From assembly GCA_035041965.1 (NCBI GenBank), contig JAPYMA010003041.1, forward strand, positions 329,719-393,718: a stretch of 64,000 bases of DNA, given 5' to 3'. Under the pieces are notes generated by a model, which was not told the DNA's origin, searched no databases, and worked only from the letters and a program-made list of their open reading frames with translations. This DNA comes from Anisakis pegreffii (taxonomy: Eukaryota; Nematoda; Chromadorea; Rhabditida; Anisakidae). Shown piece by piece: positions 46,331-59,020 of this stretch. Positions within the stretch are counted from its first letter, which is position 1. Every line of letters starts with the position of its first letter. The translations under genes and the position numbers were made by a program.

Positions 46331-47084
46331 GGCGTTGATATAGAATGATTCATCCTCACATGCCGTTTCGATGTTAAACAATAAATATTGACCGCATACG
46401 AATGATCTGGGAATGATTAATGCATGATTCGAAATGAGTTTATTACCATGAATATACTAAATGTCGTCTTCTTTACCATTATATCAAATCCCGAAATCTC
46501 GCATTCTTTAGACTTTAAACTCCGGAATCGGAATTGCGATTCAACAGTCATAATCACATAATCCCGTGAAACCCTTGTTGTGAACACGCCGGTCAGATAG
46601 GAAGTTGACCCTTTCCTCCTCTGTAGGCAATTGCAGACAGTTTTTCAACTATCTTCACCAGGAGAACTCACATTCGCAGTTTAATCCCAAAGAACGTTTC
46701 TCAATTATTATTTTGAAAGTTGTCCGATGATACACTGTGGCTGACAACGAGATTCTAGAACAGAATATTTCTATTCTTTGCATTAATTTTGAACTGTATT
46801 TTAAGCTCATTCAATAGGATGGGAGGAAATTAGTAGGAGAATAAACGAACAAATAATTAAATAATTGCACGAATAAATTGTTCTTACGATAGTTATAGTT
46901 AATAGTTAATATAGTTAATTTAGCATAGTGAATGTGCTTAATATAACTTAATGATGTGCTTAATATAACATACGATATAATAGTTAATTCCACGTGTGAA
47001 TGTGCTTAATTCAACGTGCGTCGATGTGGTATTGAGGAACCGATGAATTTGTGACAGGAAACTGGATAAGAGGATTACAGTGAA

Positions 47085-47879
47085 ATGCACACAAAACCAT
47101 TCCTTCAACTATTTGTTATCGTTGTGTCGATATGTTTATGTTCAAGCATATCGAAGTGCTATTATGGATCTCTGAATGGTGCTGACTGCAATGATCTGGA
47201 TCGATTCGTTCCACTTCTACCACTCAATGACTATTCGAAAATGCTGGAACTTCTCATGAATAGGTTCGTTGTTAGCATTCAACGATACTGGATACCGGAT
47301 GCTTGATTGGCCAGACTATCAAACGTTTGTAACGTTGCCGGCCACAATGCGTTTCCATTCGGCCAGGTGTTACCCAAGGAAACCACTCAACGAGCAACGT
47401 TCAAAAATTGAGCGAATTACTGTGTGAAGTGACCTCAATTTGTTTCAGTTGGTTTTCTGTATGAATCGAGAAAAAAGAATTGAGTCACGTGAACCCAAAA
47501 CCGGTCCCGTAGCAAGGGGATATTGATCTGAATGTCTTTCTAATTCTCAGTTAATAAATAAAATCTGGATCAAATCTTTACAACCGGAACAGAACCATAT
47601 CAGTTGTCACAATCCCATCCTCGTTTGTGGTTCAAATTGTAAACTTAATGCACAACAGTACATTAACGAAACTTTTGCGTTGCTTCTAAGCTGAAGCGCC
47701 ACAAATGCAAAGAGTTAATTTCAAGTTTCCAATGTTAATTTTAAATCTACAGGCGGTCAGTATTCGGTGAGCCAGCCATCAAATCGTATTGGGCTTCGAG
47801 TCGAGGTGGCAATTCAATACGTGGAGCCATTCAGACCATTCTGATGAAGAAACCGGCGAATCCGATTTCTACGAGTTAA
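47085..47879 (+). CDS. secreted peptide precursor, two exons
   Basis: Exon 1 (47085-47263) starts seven to eight bases behind a GATTACAG acceptor, as for a trans-spliced start, and encodes a signal peptide (FLQLFVIVVSICLCSSISKC) and then DCNDLDRFVPLLPLNDYSKM. It ends in phase 2. Exon 2 (47753-47879, acceptor AATCTACAG) enters in phase and encodes RSVFGEPAIKSYWASSRGGN, SIRGAIQTILMKKP and a short end. The product is 101 residues. A dibasic Arg-Arg site is made exactly at the splice junction, and MKK lies near the end, so processing into one or two peptides (neuropeptide- or hormone-like) is possible. I do not recognise the mature sequence. Confidence 0.6.
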
Positions 47880-49811
47880 TTGTCGTCGATGAATTTGATC
47901 TGATTGTGAGATTAATTCGGATGCAAAATGCTTGCGATTTCATAGCAACTGCAATATGGTGATGATGTCACGAAATTGGAACTAAACCTTGCTTGATGAT
48001 TCTGAGAAATATCAGCAATAAGCAAACGAACACTCTCATCACTCATTTCAATTTTATTCCTCTATTTTGCGATAATATTCCATACTATCATATATTCAAA
48101 TTACTCGAACTCATTATCAAAATTATTCGAAAATATTGAGAAAGCGAACTGACGACTAGCTAGAAGTTTCATTTCTTGTGAGGTGATTAATTGATTGTTC
48201 ACTAACTTTTTCTGAAGTTGTGAGCGATAATTAGGCCATAACTTGCTCGATTCATGTAGCAGTACTATTCAGCTGCAAAATAAGCTGACCTTATCAAGAT
48301 TTGCCTGAACTCATCACACGAATGTAATGCTATCGCTTTTATTGGCACGATCAGATAGTGCACCATACGGTTGTCAGGGAAGAAAAGATTTTTCCAAAAT
48401 GTGTGAAATTATACCTCCTTCAATCAAAAAATAATACGAAATAGAAAGGTTGAGAGCTGAGGTAACTCAAGGATTATGTGGAATTACTTGACTCTTCATG
48501 CTTTTACTTGTTTTTTACTGAATGATCTGCACAGAAATTGATCTGTTTATACGGCCAATAGATTTGAAAATAAATTATGGGAAAGTTAAATTTGTCCCCA
48601 CTGTTTACAATTACGACCAACAGTGAATGATTCGAATTGTGGTATTTGATTATATGTGGTATTAGATGCAAAAAGCAATTCTTCTTGATGTTTGTAATGC
48701 AATGCTGTATGAATAAATAACAGCGGGCACAAGATTTTGTTCAAAGTAATCGCGAATTTATCAGTGATGACAGAGGTAACTCACGATGAGATTCTCTGAA
48801 AAAAATCGTCAGGTTTTCGCCGAACTCATCAGCAATTACAATACATTCAGCACGAACGACCTCAATGACTTCAAACAATTCATCATGAATATGGCCGTGT
48901 CCTATGTTTAGTAGGTATTTATTAAAAACAGTTTAAAAGTGGCTTAAACAGCGACTCATCTCTAGGGTACCATTGAATATGCCTGGTAAAATATAATAAA
49001 TAGAATTATGACAATGCATCCACACTCTATCCAACAAACTGCTCATAGAACAAACGTTAATCAAAAAAAATCGCTCACTTAATTCGAACATTCTTCTGTG
49101 GTATCACAAAAGTTATTTATTCAACTCGAACAACGCCTAAAACTCAAACATTTCAAAATCGCTTGCGTTCACATTTTCTTATTAAAATCTGTTTGTGATT
49201 TTTTACATTGCTAATAGAGTCTCGTAAAATTAAGCTCGTATTAGTCTCAGTCAAGTGAAAGTCATGTTTTCGCGCTGAATCGATTGAGTCGGAATAATAC
49301 TCTCATTTTTATGTTGATCTAAAAAACAGATCACTGTTGATGGGAAATTCTGGTGCTGAAGTTTGAATTTCTGCGAAATCATACTCAATCAATTGGATGT
49401 TTTGAACATTATCGGTCATTATTTGCCATCGATGAGCTTCCAATCATAATGAAAATGAATAAAATTTGTAAATGCTAAAGGTTCTCTGTTACTATCAAAA
49501 GATATCTTTTTTCCTTGATGCAACGTCAGAAATATGAAAAAACCCAAGAAGCTGCTTGACACTGTGACTGAGTATCGGTAATGACGTAAGTCAGTGCATT
49601 GATATTTGTATCACACACCAGAGCATTCGCCTCATAAATGCTGACAGCTGAAGTATAGAAGTCAACGGGAATGAAGACTTTTTCAGGGAATCTCAGGAAC
49701 TTCATGAATTTGTTCACACAGTCGAAACAGACGTTCTTCGAAAATAACTTTTCTAACCCTTTCGCAGTCTATCTTTGAGACGAATGCAAACTTTTGTGAA
49801 TTTATTCTGCG
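47880..49811. other. intergenic, no supported gene
   Basis: AT-rich, stop-dense; no splice-bounded open frame or repeat was noted, apart from the unsupported 63-codon minus frame at 49526-49717. Confidence 0.5.
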
Positions 49812-50102
49812 ATGTCGGATGAAAATGTTACAGAATTATGTATGTGTGAGCACTACTGCCGCAGTTTTTTCTTGGTGGAACAATGTCACTTGATGACTTG
49901 GGATGTTAGTATGTCAACAATGCAGCAGTACGTCAATATTGCAATTCATATGTCAACATTGTGGTCGCATATTTTGTGTCAAAGTTCCAGAGATGACTCA
50001 AAACTGTTGACAGAAACCATGAATCGAAATGCTTATTCACACAAACACATCAAAATCGTTTATTTATTGGACGCATTTGGAATAGTTATTGAGCAAATAT
50101 AA
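49812..50102 (+). CDS. unassigned 96-codon open frame
   Basis: ATG frame with protein-like content (MSDENVTELCMCEHYCRSFF, then MNRNAYSHKHIKIVYLLDAF) and several cysteines in the first third. It has no signal peptide, intron or known motif, and no acceptor next to the start. Could be chance. Confidence 0.25.
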   Translation: MSDENVTELCMCEHYCRSFFLVEQCHLMTWDVSMSTMQQYVNIAIHMSTLWSHILCQSSRDDSKLLTETMNRNAYSHKHIKIVYLLDAFGIVIEQI

Positions 50103-50993
50103 ATTGACTGTTGAATGCTGTGGAATGATCGCCATAAAATCAGAATCTTTTCAAAGAGATTCATTCGACTCATCTGATTCATCATCATAAATACGCATTA
50201 AAATCACTCATCCAACCAAATGATTCAACGTCAAATGATTGCAATCTGTCGTAAAGAGTCGTTTTTTCAATGGTTTTAAGCAGATTCTTTCCGAGGATTT
50301 TATACATATGTATATTTCTCGATAATTCTGTCGCTTTTATTTGACATTTTACGACGGTATTTCACCTCGACAATAAGTATTTGTCGATAAGCTTTCGATA
50401 TCATAACAGATTTATGTCACTTATTCATTTCCGCTCTTTCGATATAAATAGCTGTTTAGAGATGAAGCATGCATCAATACCTTCAATGGCTTATCATCTA
50501 TTGCGATTCTCTTCAATATTGTCCGTCCAATACCTCGCATTGAAATAAATTAGCCGTCTTCATATGATCACTCGTATCATTTCTTGTCCAAATATCACTT
50601 AAAACCTTAGAAAATCGTTTTTCCTTTGAATTTGACGAATGCTGATGGTAGTTTCGAGAAAGAAATGTCGTTATTTCCAGATTATGACTGCCCACACTCT
50701 TTAACAAAACAAGATCCAGCCCTGAAGTTGTTTCAATGCGCTCAACAATTTGTAGCAATCCTGTGGCCCCATTTCTCCTTCTCACAGAGATGAGCAATGT
50801 GCTGATAGCGATTCGTTTCACTGAAGCCACTTGTCTCATCAGATCCTTCCTAGGAGAGGGCTTGCATTTACCAACAAAACAAATCAATATGGGCTAGATG
50901 GATTCCTCAAAATCTCTTCGGCTTGCGGTTTTGGCTTGTGGGTAAATATTTTCTGCGTCTGTATTGCAGGCGATATCAACGAAAAAATCAACA

Positions 50994-52302
50994 ATGAAAA
51001 CGATTTTTGTCTTTCTTGCAATCGCTGCGTTTACGGGCGTTCAGTGCTTTATGGAAATCGACGAGTTGAAGAAGATGGTAACCGATTACAATGTGAGATG
51101 GCAGCTGAAGATGCTCGATCATGACAGGAACATGCCGAGAAATCAAATTATAAGCAAAATTAACGAAATTGTCAGCAAACTACCGCAAAACGTTCAGGTG
51201 AACACGCGTTTGGCAGTATTTTCGCAACATTTTTGATTGTGAAATCATTAGTTAAGAAACTTCAAGCAGCGCTTCCAGTTGCTGTAAGGGCTGATTGAAG
51301 GCTCCCCAATGACCGAACAAGTCACAGAAATATGCTTACAAGACTTATGAAGGTAGTATGATCTAAAAAGTACTCTGATACCGTGTTAATGATCTGTGAT
51401 ATATTTGAGGAAAAATCGTAACTTTCGTTGAGTTTCTATCATATACATTTTTGATTCATAATGATTTTGTATGGCTTTTTATGGTACACAAATAGATTGC
51501 CTATTGCAAGTCAAAATAAATGAATAAGTGAAATCCCGTGGTTCAATCGAAACTTCAGAACGCTCCAACGAATTTATGATCTCATTTGTTTTAAGCAAGT
51601 TTACAAAAAATTGGTCGACAGCGAGGCATCAAAAGAGGATGCAGAATACGAAGTTGAAATGATCGTTTTACAGAATCGCGGTTAGTGTTTTTCGTGAGTT
51701 CAGTTTTGCTTCAATTTTGATGGTTTTTTCGATATTCCAACAACATTCCTTGATTTTTCCTCATATTAAAAGGATCCTCATTTGATTCGTTCCTTTGACA
51801 AAGTGTTTCCATGACATCAAAACTCATGTGTAAACTTCAATGATGTCATTTTGAATACTTGTTGATAGAAAATTTTGGTGAGGCGGCAATGATATGAAAT
51901 GAATCGAAATGAATGAAATGAAACGAACAGTCTGAATGCGACAACAAATTATTGGCACAATAGAGGAATGTTTCTAATTAATTGTGAGTTGAAATTTTGT
52001 TCGAATGAAATCCATCAAAAAGTCGGTTGCAATGTAAATGAATTAGGATGAATTCAGAAAGATTGTATTCTGCTGTAGGTGCCCCACAACAGATTCTTGA
52101 GTTGGTTAAACAAATTCATGCGATCAAGATGGATATGACACTGTCACGTTACCAAGAAGATCAGAAGATCAGAGAGCTGAAATGGCAAATGAGCGGGTAT
52201 GATGGATATTATCATGGATATCGTGGTGGATATCACCATCAAAATCACAACAACTGGCATGACTCGCACGATAACTCAGCCGATGTTTCCATCGAGGATT
52301 AA
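50994..52302 (+). CDS. secreted SXP/RAL-2-like protein with His/Tyr/Gly-rich tail, three exons
   Basis: Exons 50994-51197, 51596-51680, 52058-52302 join in frame (177 residues). A signal peptide (MKTIFVFLAIAAFTGVQC) is followed by two helix-rich halves: DELKKMVTDYNVRWQLKM to INEIVSKLPQNVQ, and LVDSEASKEDAEYEVEMI to VKQIHAIKMDMTLSRYQEDQ and IRELKWQM. The spacing and the pattern of a charged helix pair with a TLS turn resemble the nematode-only SXP/RAL-2 (DUF148) family, abundant secreted antigens. The C-terminal 45 residues are rich in His, Tyr and Gly (YHGYRGGYHHQNHNNWHD), unusual for the family and possibly metal binding. The ATG follows a GTATTGCAG acceptor, and AATAAA lies at 52373. Splice sites: GTGAAC, TTTTAAG, GTTAGT, ATTCAG. 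Confidence 0.65.
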
Positions 52303-53812
52303 GTGAACTTCGTAAACAACTGAAGCCAAAAAACAAAAAATCTTTCGAACATTGCCTTCGTCATTTCCTTCAAATAAAATATTCAGTTAACTTGCATATC
52401 GTGCCCATCAATGTTTTGTCATAACGGCCTATATCACCGTCAGAACTTGCCTTTTCCATAATTTATTCCACTCAATGATATCTACTGACCTACCTTGTTT
52501 CCCTTCTCATTCAACATCAACAATGACAATCTTAATGATGATATGATATTCTTTAAAGGAATGTTTTTCCTCCTTCAATCGTCACAAATCCACCTCATAT
52601 TTTGACTGTCTATCAAATTTTCGTAGTGTTCCTAATAAAATGAATCAATGTAAAAATGGTGACCAGAACGAATTGTGAATAAGATGGAAATTATTCAGAA
52701 TACATAAATGATCGCACGCTAACACCATTTTGAACACTAACACATGAGAAAGGGTAAAAGTTTAAAATGGTTCCTGTTCGAGGTCCGTTCCAATGAAATG
52801 CTTCTCTGTGCTAGTCGTATGGTAGCTAACTGAAGTAAACTGTGCAATATTTCTTGATGAACATACACTCATTGAAATCATACGCCCCTCATGAGTAAGT
52901 TATCAAGTTAGTTCCCCGTTGGAAGAGTTTAACCTCGTGAGTATCTATACTGTTTGATTCTCCATACAAGTGTTCCATTTCTTATTTTCCGCATTCTCCA
53001 TTTTCATGGGTCAGCAAATTATGAAGGCATATTTCACTAAACCACTATGAAGTTGCGAATCTCAACTTTCTTTTCACGCCAGTGGTTTTCGGTACACCGT
53101 TCCTTCACCCAAGTCAATACAATCAACCGTTCTCAGCAGACTAAATCACGTTCCATGACAGAATGAACAGCTCTGAGTTTTTGCGAAAAATTTATTGATA
53201 TACCTATAAATAAATACACGTGTACAAACTGAAACTGGTTGAAAAAGAGGTCGGCGTACAGGTAGAAATGACTAAGCAAAGAGGTAGACCAAATGAAACC
53301 CTTCACGATACGGAAGGCTCACATGAGCCACTTGTGTACATACGTAAAGAATAATGGAGATAAAATCGAAAAATAAGATCTCACGACATTACAAAAAATA
53401 TATAGCAACTATAGGGCGATGAGATGATTTCCTCACCGCCAAAAGCACGAAGACGATACGTTCAAGGTGCTTATGCAAGGCTCATAATCACAACAGTCTT
53501 CCAAGGGGCTCAATAAACTCCGAAAAGAATCAACTTTCACTCATGGAGGTAAATTTCGCTCAATCTCTGCCAATTCCTTTCGTTCAAAAAATGTATTCAC
53601 AGGAAAGATTTCACCCTTGAACCCTCTCTTTGACTATGAGCCTTCTCATAATTGGTGTGGCTTCGAGCCATGTTCAAAATATAAGAATTCTAGAACAACT
53701 AAAACACTCTAAAGAGCAATCTACAGAAAATAATTTGTGTGAATTCAAACGATTTAAAACGATTTAAAATGTATTGTTACACTGACAATGAGCAAAACGA
53801 TTCAAAAGCAAT
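52303..53812. other. intergenic spacer between convergent genes
   Basis: Holds the polyadenylation signal of the SXP/RAL-2-like gene (AATAAA, 52373-52378). The rest is AT-rich, without open frames of note or repeats that I could see. Confidence 0.5.
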
Positions 53813-56800
53813 TCAGAACTTGTACGATGACAAATGAAGTGCCCATGATGGAACCTTAAAGCAGCTCGGCACAAGTTTTGCTGTGTTCGACCAACCGAAG
53901 AAATCTAGCGCTGCATTCACGCTACGCATATTTGCTGGAGACCTTCCTGAAAACAATAACGTTAACTGACACATTTTGGTGGATAATTGCAGAATTTTCA
54001 GGCTCACTGAACACGTCAACCGTTTAATTATTCCTAATATCGTCCTCGTTAATGTAACTCTTCAATAACGAAACTATCAGACGTGAGAAACGTTTCGTTA
54101 ATCCCTAATCGTTAATCATCACCGTTATTTTTCCAACTGAGCTTTAACAAATGTGTTCAATTTCAAAACTTTAAAGAAATTAGGATCGGTGATACTTTTC
54201 TCAGAATACATTAATCTGATGAGACGTTTGCTTGGAGTGTATCATTTTGTTAAAAAAAACAGAATCATACAGCATAAGCCACAATACTTGCATGAATTAT
54301 ATTGCCTTCATACAATATAATTCATGCACCTACATGTTGTTTTCTTTGAACATGCAGAACTCGTATTGATTAATAGATATATAAAAAACATTATCAAAAA
54401 CAAAATTGGCCGCAATATTTTCTATTGATTCTGAGAAATTCGGTCAATGTAAACTCGAAATCAATGAATATCATTAACAATTAACGCCGAAACTTTTCAT
54501 GCTGGACCAACAATTTAACATTCTCAACGTCATCTTTTCGGTTAACGAACTATCGAGTATGACCGTTAACATTACGGCTTACAATGACAACATTTGGTAA
54601 CACGATTCAAAATTTGCGAATTCTACAACTATAGCTATCATGAAAGCGTTATGGAAAAGAAGTAATTTACAAATACCCTCTGAGGGGAATAACTCTCGAA
54701 ATCAAACAATAAAATTATAATATAGCAATAACAAAGATACTAACAACACCACAATAGTGATCAGTAATATTAAGAATAACAATCATCGGTATATCATTGA
54801 TAGGCCAATGAATTTGATGTGAATGAATTCAACAAGAATCAATGATGTAGTAACAAACCGTCAATATCGACAAAGCCATATTCCCGACTCAAATCACCGG
54901 TCAGTTGAATACGACCACTCTTTTTCAGAATGTTCGAATCGGATGCAAGGCCGACGACAGCACGCCCAGCGAATTCTGGCGTTTCACCGTTCTCTAATGA
55001 CCTTTCAGCGAAATCCTCAAAACCACTGCATAAATTCAGTCAATAAACATTTCCAATAAATTACGAAGCATTCGAATGGGGAAATTTTCATGCGAAACTC
55101 ATAAGGCAGTTCTGTTTTCCTTCAATGGCGACATTCCTCATTCCGACTGCCAGCATTCACATTGCAGATTTGAATACTCGGATAAAAGCTATAGGTAAAT
55201 GAAAATGCTCTTGTATTGTACCTGGGAAAGACCTGTAATTTCGGAGAACTTCCCGGATGAGATAAGCTTTTCGGACATTTCAGTCTTAACGGTGCCAGGC
55301 CAAAGTGATATCACACTCACGTGATGCGGCTTCAACTCAAAAGCCATATCAGCACACATACGATCAATCTGAAGTTCCATTATCGCAATAAAATTCATAT
55401 GATTTTCACTGAAATTCTCAGTGATACCTTAAAATATCGACTGATGACCAAAATATCGATCGTTTAGTCAAACGATCACATCAATAACGAATTAATGAAA
55501 CGAATTCGATTGAGAATTGATTCTGTGAAACGTGCGATGCGAAAAATATTTCGTAAGATAATAAAAATAAAAATGGAAAGATCAACTTTAAAAAGAATAC
55601 CGCTGCTTTGCCGACGCCGTAAGCAACATTGAAGAAGTACTGAAGGCCACCAGCCGAACTGATATTCACAATGAGTCCACTTTTGTGTGGTACCATCAGG
55701 CGTGCGGCATGAACCGAGCAAATGTAAACGTTACGCAATCCGACATTATTCATATCGTCCCACAACAACGGATCACATTCATAGAACTTCTTGCCGCCTT
55801 CTTCCATCAGATTCTTCAAAATTTCACTTCATTAATCAATAACTCTAACAACCCTCTACAATTATCCGCTTCTCTCGAGTAGTGAATAAAAATCTTTCAG
55901 CAATAATAATTTCACAATCAAATGCACTTTCCATCTTTCAGCATGCTCAGTCTAGTGCGCTTCTTAGCTTGAAACAAAATCCATTTTTGGTTCTTTTTTA
56001 ACATTCCCCTCTGTGACGTGACGTTAGTAGTGGCTATCTTTTGCATTTGAACCCAATGAAATTAAAGGAGGATGATCCTCGGAAATATTCGTCTAAACCA
56101 GCAAAAAAAGACCGCTACTATTAATAATTCAATTCGCGTTATGCGCAGTAGCTTTTCTTAATGTAATATTGCATTGCCCAAATTATCCAGAAATCATATT
56201 TGTCATTGCCAACTGGATTAACGAAAACTTTTTACTAAAAAAGACTCTTCACTTGTGAGATTCATGCGAGGATGATTCAAAACGAAACTTTGCACTTAAT
56301 CTGCATTCAAACTTTTGAGGTAGCAGTCAAATTCATAATGAGTGATAAATATTAACGAATGTGAAAACGTGCTACCGGCGTTCCCGAGTACGCTGCATTA
56401 ACCAACACGTCAAGTTTCTGATTTTGTTCCGCCGCTACTCTATCGAAGAGCTTCTTAACATCGTTGTGGTCTGAATGATCGCAATACACCAAAACAGCCT
56501 TACCTCCACGCTTTTCTATTTCTGAAATGAAACCGTAGGCCATATAATATAATAAGCGACAATTTCTCAGTTGGAGTGATCTTGAAGAGGTTTATTTAAG
56601 AAACGTACAATAACAGTTGAGTAAATAAATAAATAAATAAACTCCTCGGTTCCTTCAAAGGAATGAAGAGGTACTCGATTTGACATCTGCACTTGGGAGA
56701 TAAATACCTCTTATAGACGATTCTAACTGGTCTCTTCTTAAATGCCATCACAAACGCGAAAAAGATTGATATTCTCAGTTTATCAAGAAATTAATCCCAA

Positions 56801-57341
56801 TATACTCTCCGGTGTTTCTTTTTTGGTTTGTTTGTTCTTTTCAGATATCTTTATAGGTTTTCTTCGTAACATGTTTCCCGCTGGAGATCTCGAATAATCT
56901 CAAATATCTCAAATAAATTTATATCAACATAAACGGTGATTGGAACGACGTGTTTTTAAGTGTCTTCCAAGATTAACTCTAAGATTTTTCTCACCAAAAA
57001 ACTTAATCATATTTTTGAAAGACACTTGAAAACAATTTTCCCAATCATCCTTTATGTTATAAATCTATTTCTAATAGTAGCAGAAAATCGAACAAATCTT
57101 CCACTGTACTGAATTATTTCTTAAAATATTTACCTTGGGCGGTTTGAGTCAAAGACGGTAGATCCTTCTCCTTGGACGAAAAAGATTTTGATGGTTCACG
57201 ACCGGTAACGTAGACCGTCGCACCGGCTTCACCCAACTGGACGGCTATGCCTTTACCAACGCCTCGTGATGCACCCGTCACTATGGCTATTTGACCCTTG
57301 AGTGGTTTCACCATCTTTTCAGTACCATCCTTCGATGACAT
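53813..57341 (-). CDS. short-chain dehydrogenase/reductase, DHRS1 type, six exons
   Basis: Exons 57341-57134, 56521-56376, 55813-55601, 55368-55222, 55015-54859 and 53946-53813 join in frame throughout (334 residues; vertebrate DHRS1 is about 313). The Rossmann start KGQIAIVTGASRGVGKGIA carries TGxxxGxG, KLDVLVNAAYSG is the NNAG-region strand, NISSAGGLQYFFNVAYGVGK gives the catalytic Ser and YxxxK, and SLWPGTVKTE is the usual PG motif. LWDDMNNVGLR and the C-terminal LVPSCFKVPSWALHLSSYKF are specific to the DHRS1 branch. NAD(P)H-dependent carbonyl/steroid reduction at the ER is known for DHRS1; the substrate here is not known. The start MSSKDG lies 13 bases behind a TTTGCAG acceptor, as for trans-splicing. 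Two acceptors are non-classic (TTTTGAAG, TTTTGAG), a useful hint for this genome. Confidence 0.9.
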
Positions 57342-57723
57342 ATTCACGAATGACTGCAAATTTCCCTTTTTGAATACATTATTTAATAACGTAATGCTAG
57401 TAAACCGGTTCAGTTCACAGTTTCATTACGACAAAATGCTTTCAATCAAAATTACTGGTTGTTTAGATCGAATCGTTTAGCATCGCAAACGATAATGTAA
57501 CGATATTGTTTCATATGGTAAAACAGTAACGAATAGAACAATATGAATGAAATCGTTCGGCATTATATATTAGTTAAATTCAGTTCATTTTAAACGATTA
57601 TAAATCTCGTTAGAGAAGGCAATTATGATCCGTGAATATTTTTATGATTATTAGCTTGCGCTGGGGACTTTTCTTTTCTTCGATTGGGATGTATGAAAAT
57701 TTCCTGAGAGTGAATTCGAAAGA

Positions 57724-57933
57724 GTGTGGATTCAGTTGTTGAGTGGGGCTGTAAGGAGTCTTTTTGAAGTCTTTGAGCAGTTTTATGATGTTCTGGATTT
57801 CAGAACGGATTTAACACGTGAGGCATTCCTGAAACGGATTCATCCCGACAAATTTCGAGCCTCACACGCCGTTTCTATAACTTTTGCGATCACTTACAAT
57901 CAATATTGGTGTTTTGATGGGTTTGTCGTTTAG
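57724..57933 (+). CDS. possible exon with an HPD motif
   Basis: Frame reading FEVFEQFYDVLDFRTDLTRE then AFLKRIHPDKFRASHAV. The HPD tripeptide after a basic helix, with YDVL before it, resembles helix II and the loop of a J domain (DnaJ co-chaperones), though the helix I-II distance is too short for a normal J domain. No good acceptor or donor was found; it lies about 380 bp from the divergent dehydrogenase start. It may be a fragment or chance. Confidence 0.25.
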   Translation: MWIQLLSGAVRSLFEVFEQFYDVLDFRTDLTREAFLKRIHPDKFRASHAVSITFAITYNQYWCFDGFVV

Positions 57934-58550
57934 AAGTGACTTGCCGAACGGTGAAAACGGTGAACGAACTGAATTGATAAAAAAACGTCTGGACAGGTTC
58001 AGCAGCATCGGTTCGTTGTTTACTGCAACTGAGCAACATTCAGAATAACGATTGCGGAGTTCATTTCAAGTTAGAAAAAATGTCAACATGCTCTCGATAC
58101 TGATAATCAACAATTCTATTTTAAAAATCCCCACCTAAATCGGTAAATTCCTTTCTAGCTCCAAAAAATCAATTAATATTGATGTTTTCAATCGTTAAAT
58201 CTTCGAAAAATCAACCGTTGCACACTTGAAACTGAAACATTAGCACTACATGCGATATCCTCTTCGATGAACAACTTGGTCGCGTTCTGCCAATTTGCTT
58301 GTTCAATGTTCAGTTGTGCTGAGATTTGAATCTAGCATACTACACATTACTCGGAGATTTTATGAAGGAAAGCGAAACAGTGATGCGGCTGAACTAACAG
58401 TAAATGAGAAAAGTGGCTCGATTCAAAGAAACTGTAGTGCTAAAATTGAAATAAGGTTTGAGAGTGATGAGACGCTACCCTGAGTAAGCCTATAAGGCGC
58501 ATCCGGCATATTTCGGCATTTCATATGTCGGCGTTAACCTCAAAATAGAA

Positions 58551-58841
58551 TTGATGAATGGAGAACACCTTAACAGCAATCGCTTCAACTTGATCAGTTC
58601 ACTTCAAGGATTCGAACGTAATTTCTCAACACCATTCGGTTCCTCAGAAATTCCAGATTCAGAAAAACAGATATATTGGATGGCGGTTTTGCTTACATGG
58701 AGAGATGGAGCTAATTTCTTGAAGGTTTTTCAAATAGCGCAATGGTGCTCGTTTGAATTCGTTGTATCACTACAAAACGATCTGTATATTGCTGTGGTGT
58801 TAATAGGGTTACCAAGTCTTTTCATGTTGCTAACCTGCTGA
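58551..58841 (+). CDS. unassigned 96-codon open frame
   Basis: An ATG frame about seven bases behind a CAAAATAG acceptor. The N-terminal half is polar (NGEHLNSNRFNLISSLQGFE, then FGSSEIPDSEKQIYW); the C-terminus is hydrophobic (AVVLIGLPSLFMLL), like a tail anchor. A second, coding-like frame on the same strand ends 67 bases upstream (58295-58483; LTVNEKSGSIQRNCSAKIEI). Codon use is good, but no family is recognised. Confidence 0.33.
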   Translation: MMNGEHLNSNRFNLISSLQGFERNFSTPFGSSEIPDSEKQIYWMAVLLTWRDGANFLKVFQIAQWCSFEFVVSLQNDLYIAVVLIGLPSLFMLLTC

Positions 58842-58904
58842 TATTGCTAACCTCTTCTACACATTGATTGATACAGGTATAATGTATCCAACGGTAGTAG
58901 TATC

Positions 58905-59020
58905 AACAGGGTTGAATGAATACGGTAATCAGCCACGCCCACAGCTGTGGCAACCAATGGAAGCAGTACCTCCGGGGTTGAATGACTACAATAATTAGCC
59001 ACGCCCACAACTTATGGTAG
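58905..59020. repeat. short tandem duplication
   Basis: GGTTGAATGAATACGGTAAT with CAGCCACGCCCACAGCT is repeated 66 bases later as GGTTGAATGACTACAATAAT with TAGCCACGCCCACAACT. A third partial copy (GTAGTTAGCCATGC) follows. Non-coding. Confidence 0.6.

Noticed and set aside
53836..53971. Plus-strand coding-like frame (GTLKQLGTSFAVFDQPKK...)
   Set aside because: It is the antisense shadow of the last exon of the dehydrogenase gene, whose minus-strand reading matches the DHRS1 C-terminus.
57343..57359. Longer N-terminus for the dehydrogenase (six extra residues before MSSKDG)
   Set aside because: Those codons cross a TTTGCAG acceptor; the mature transcript should begin after it, leaving the ATG at 57341.
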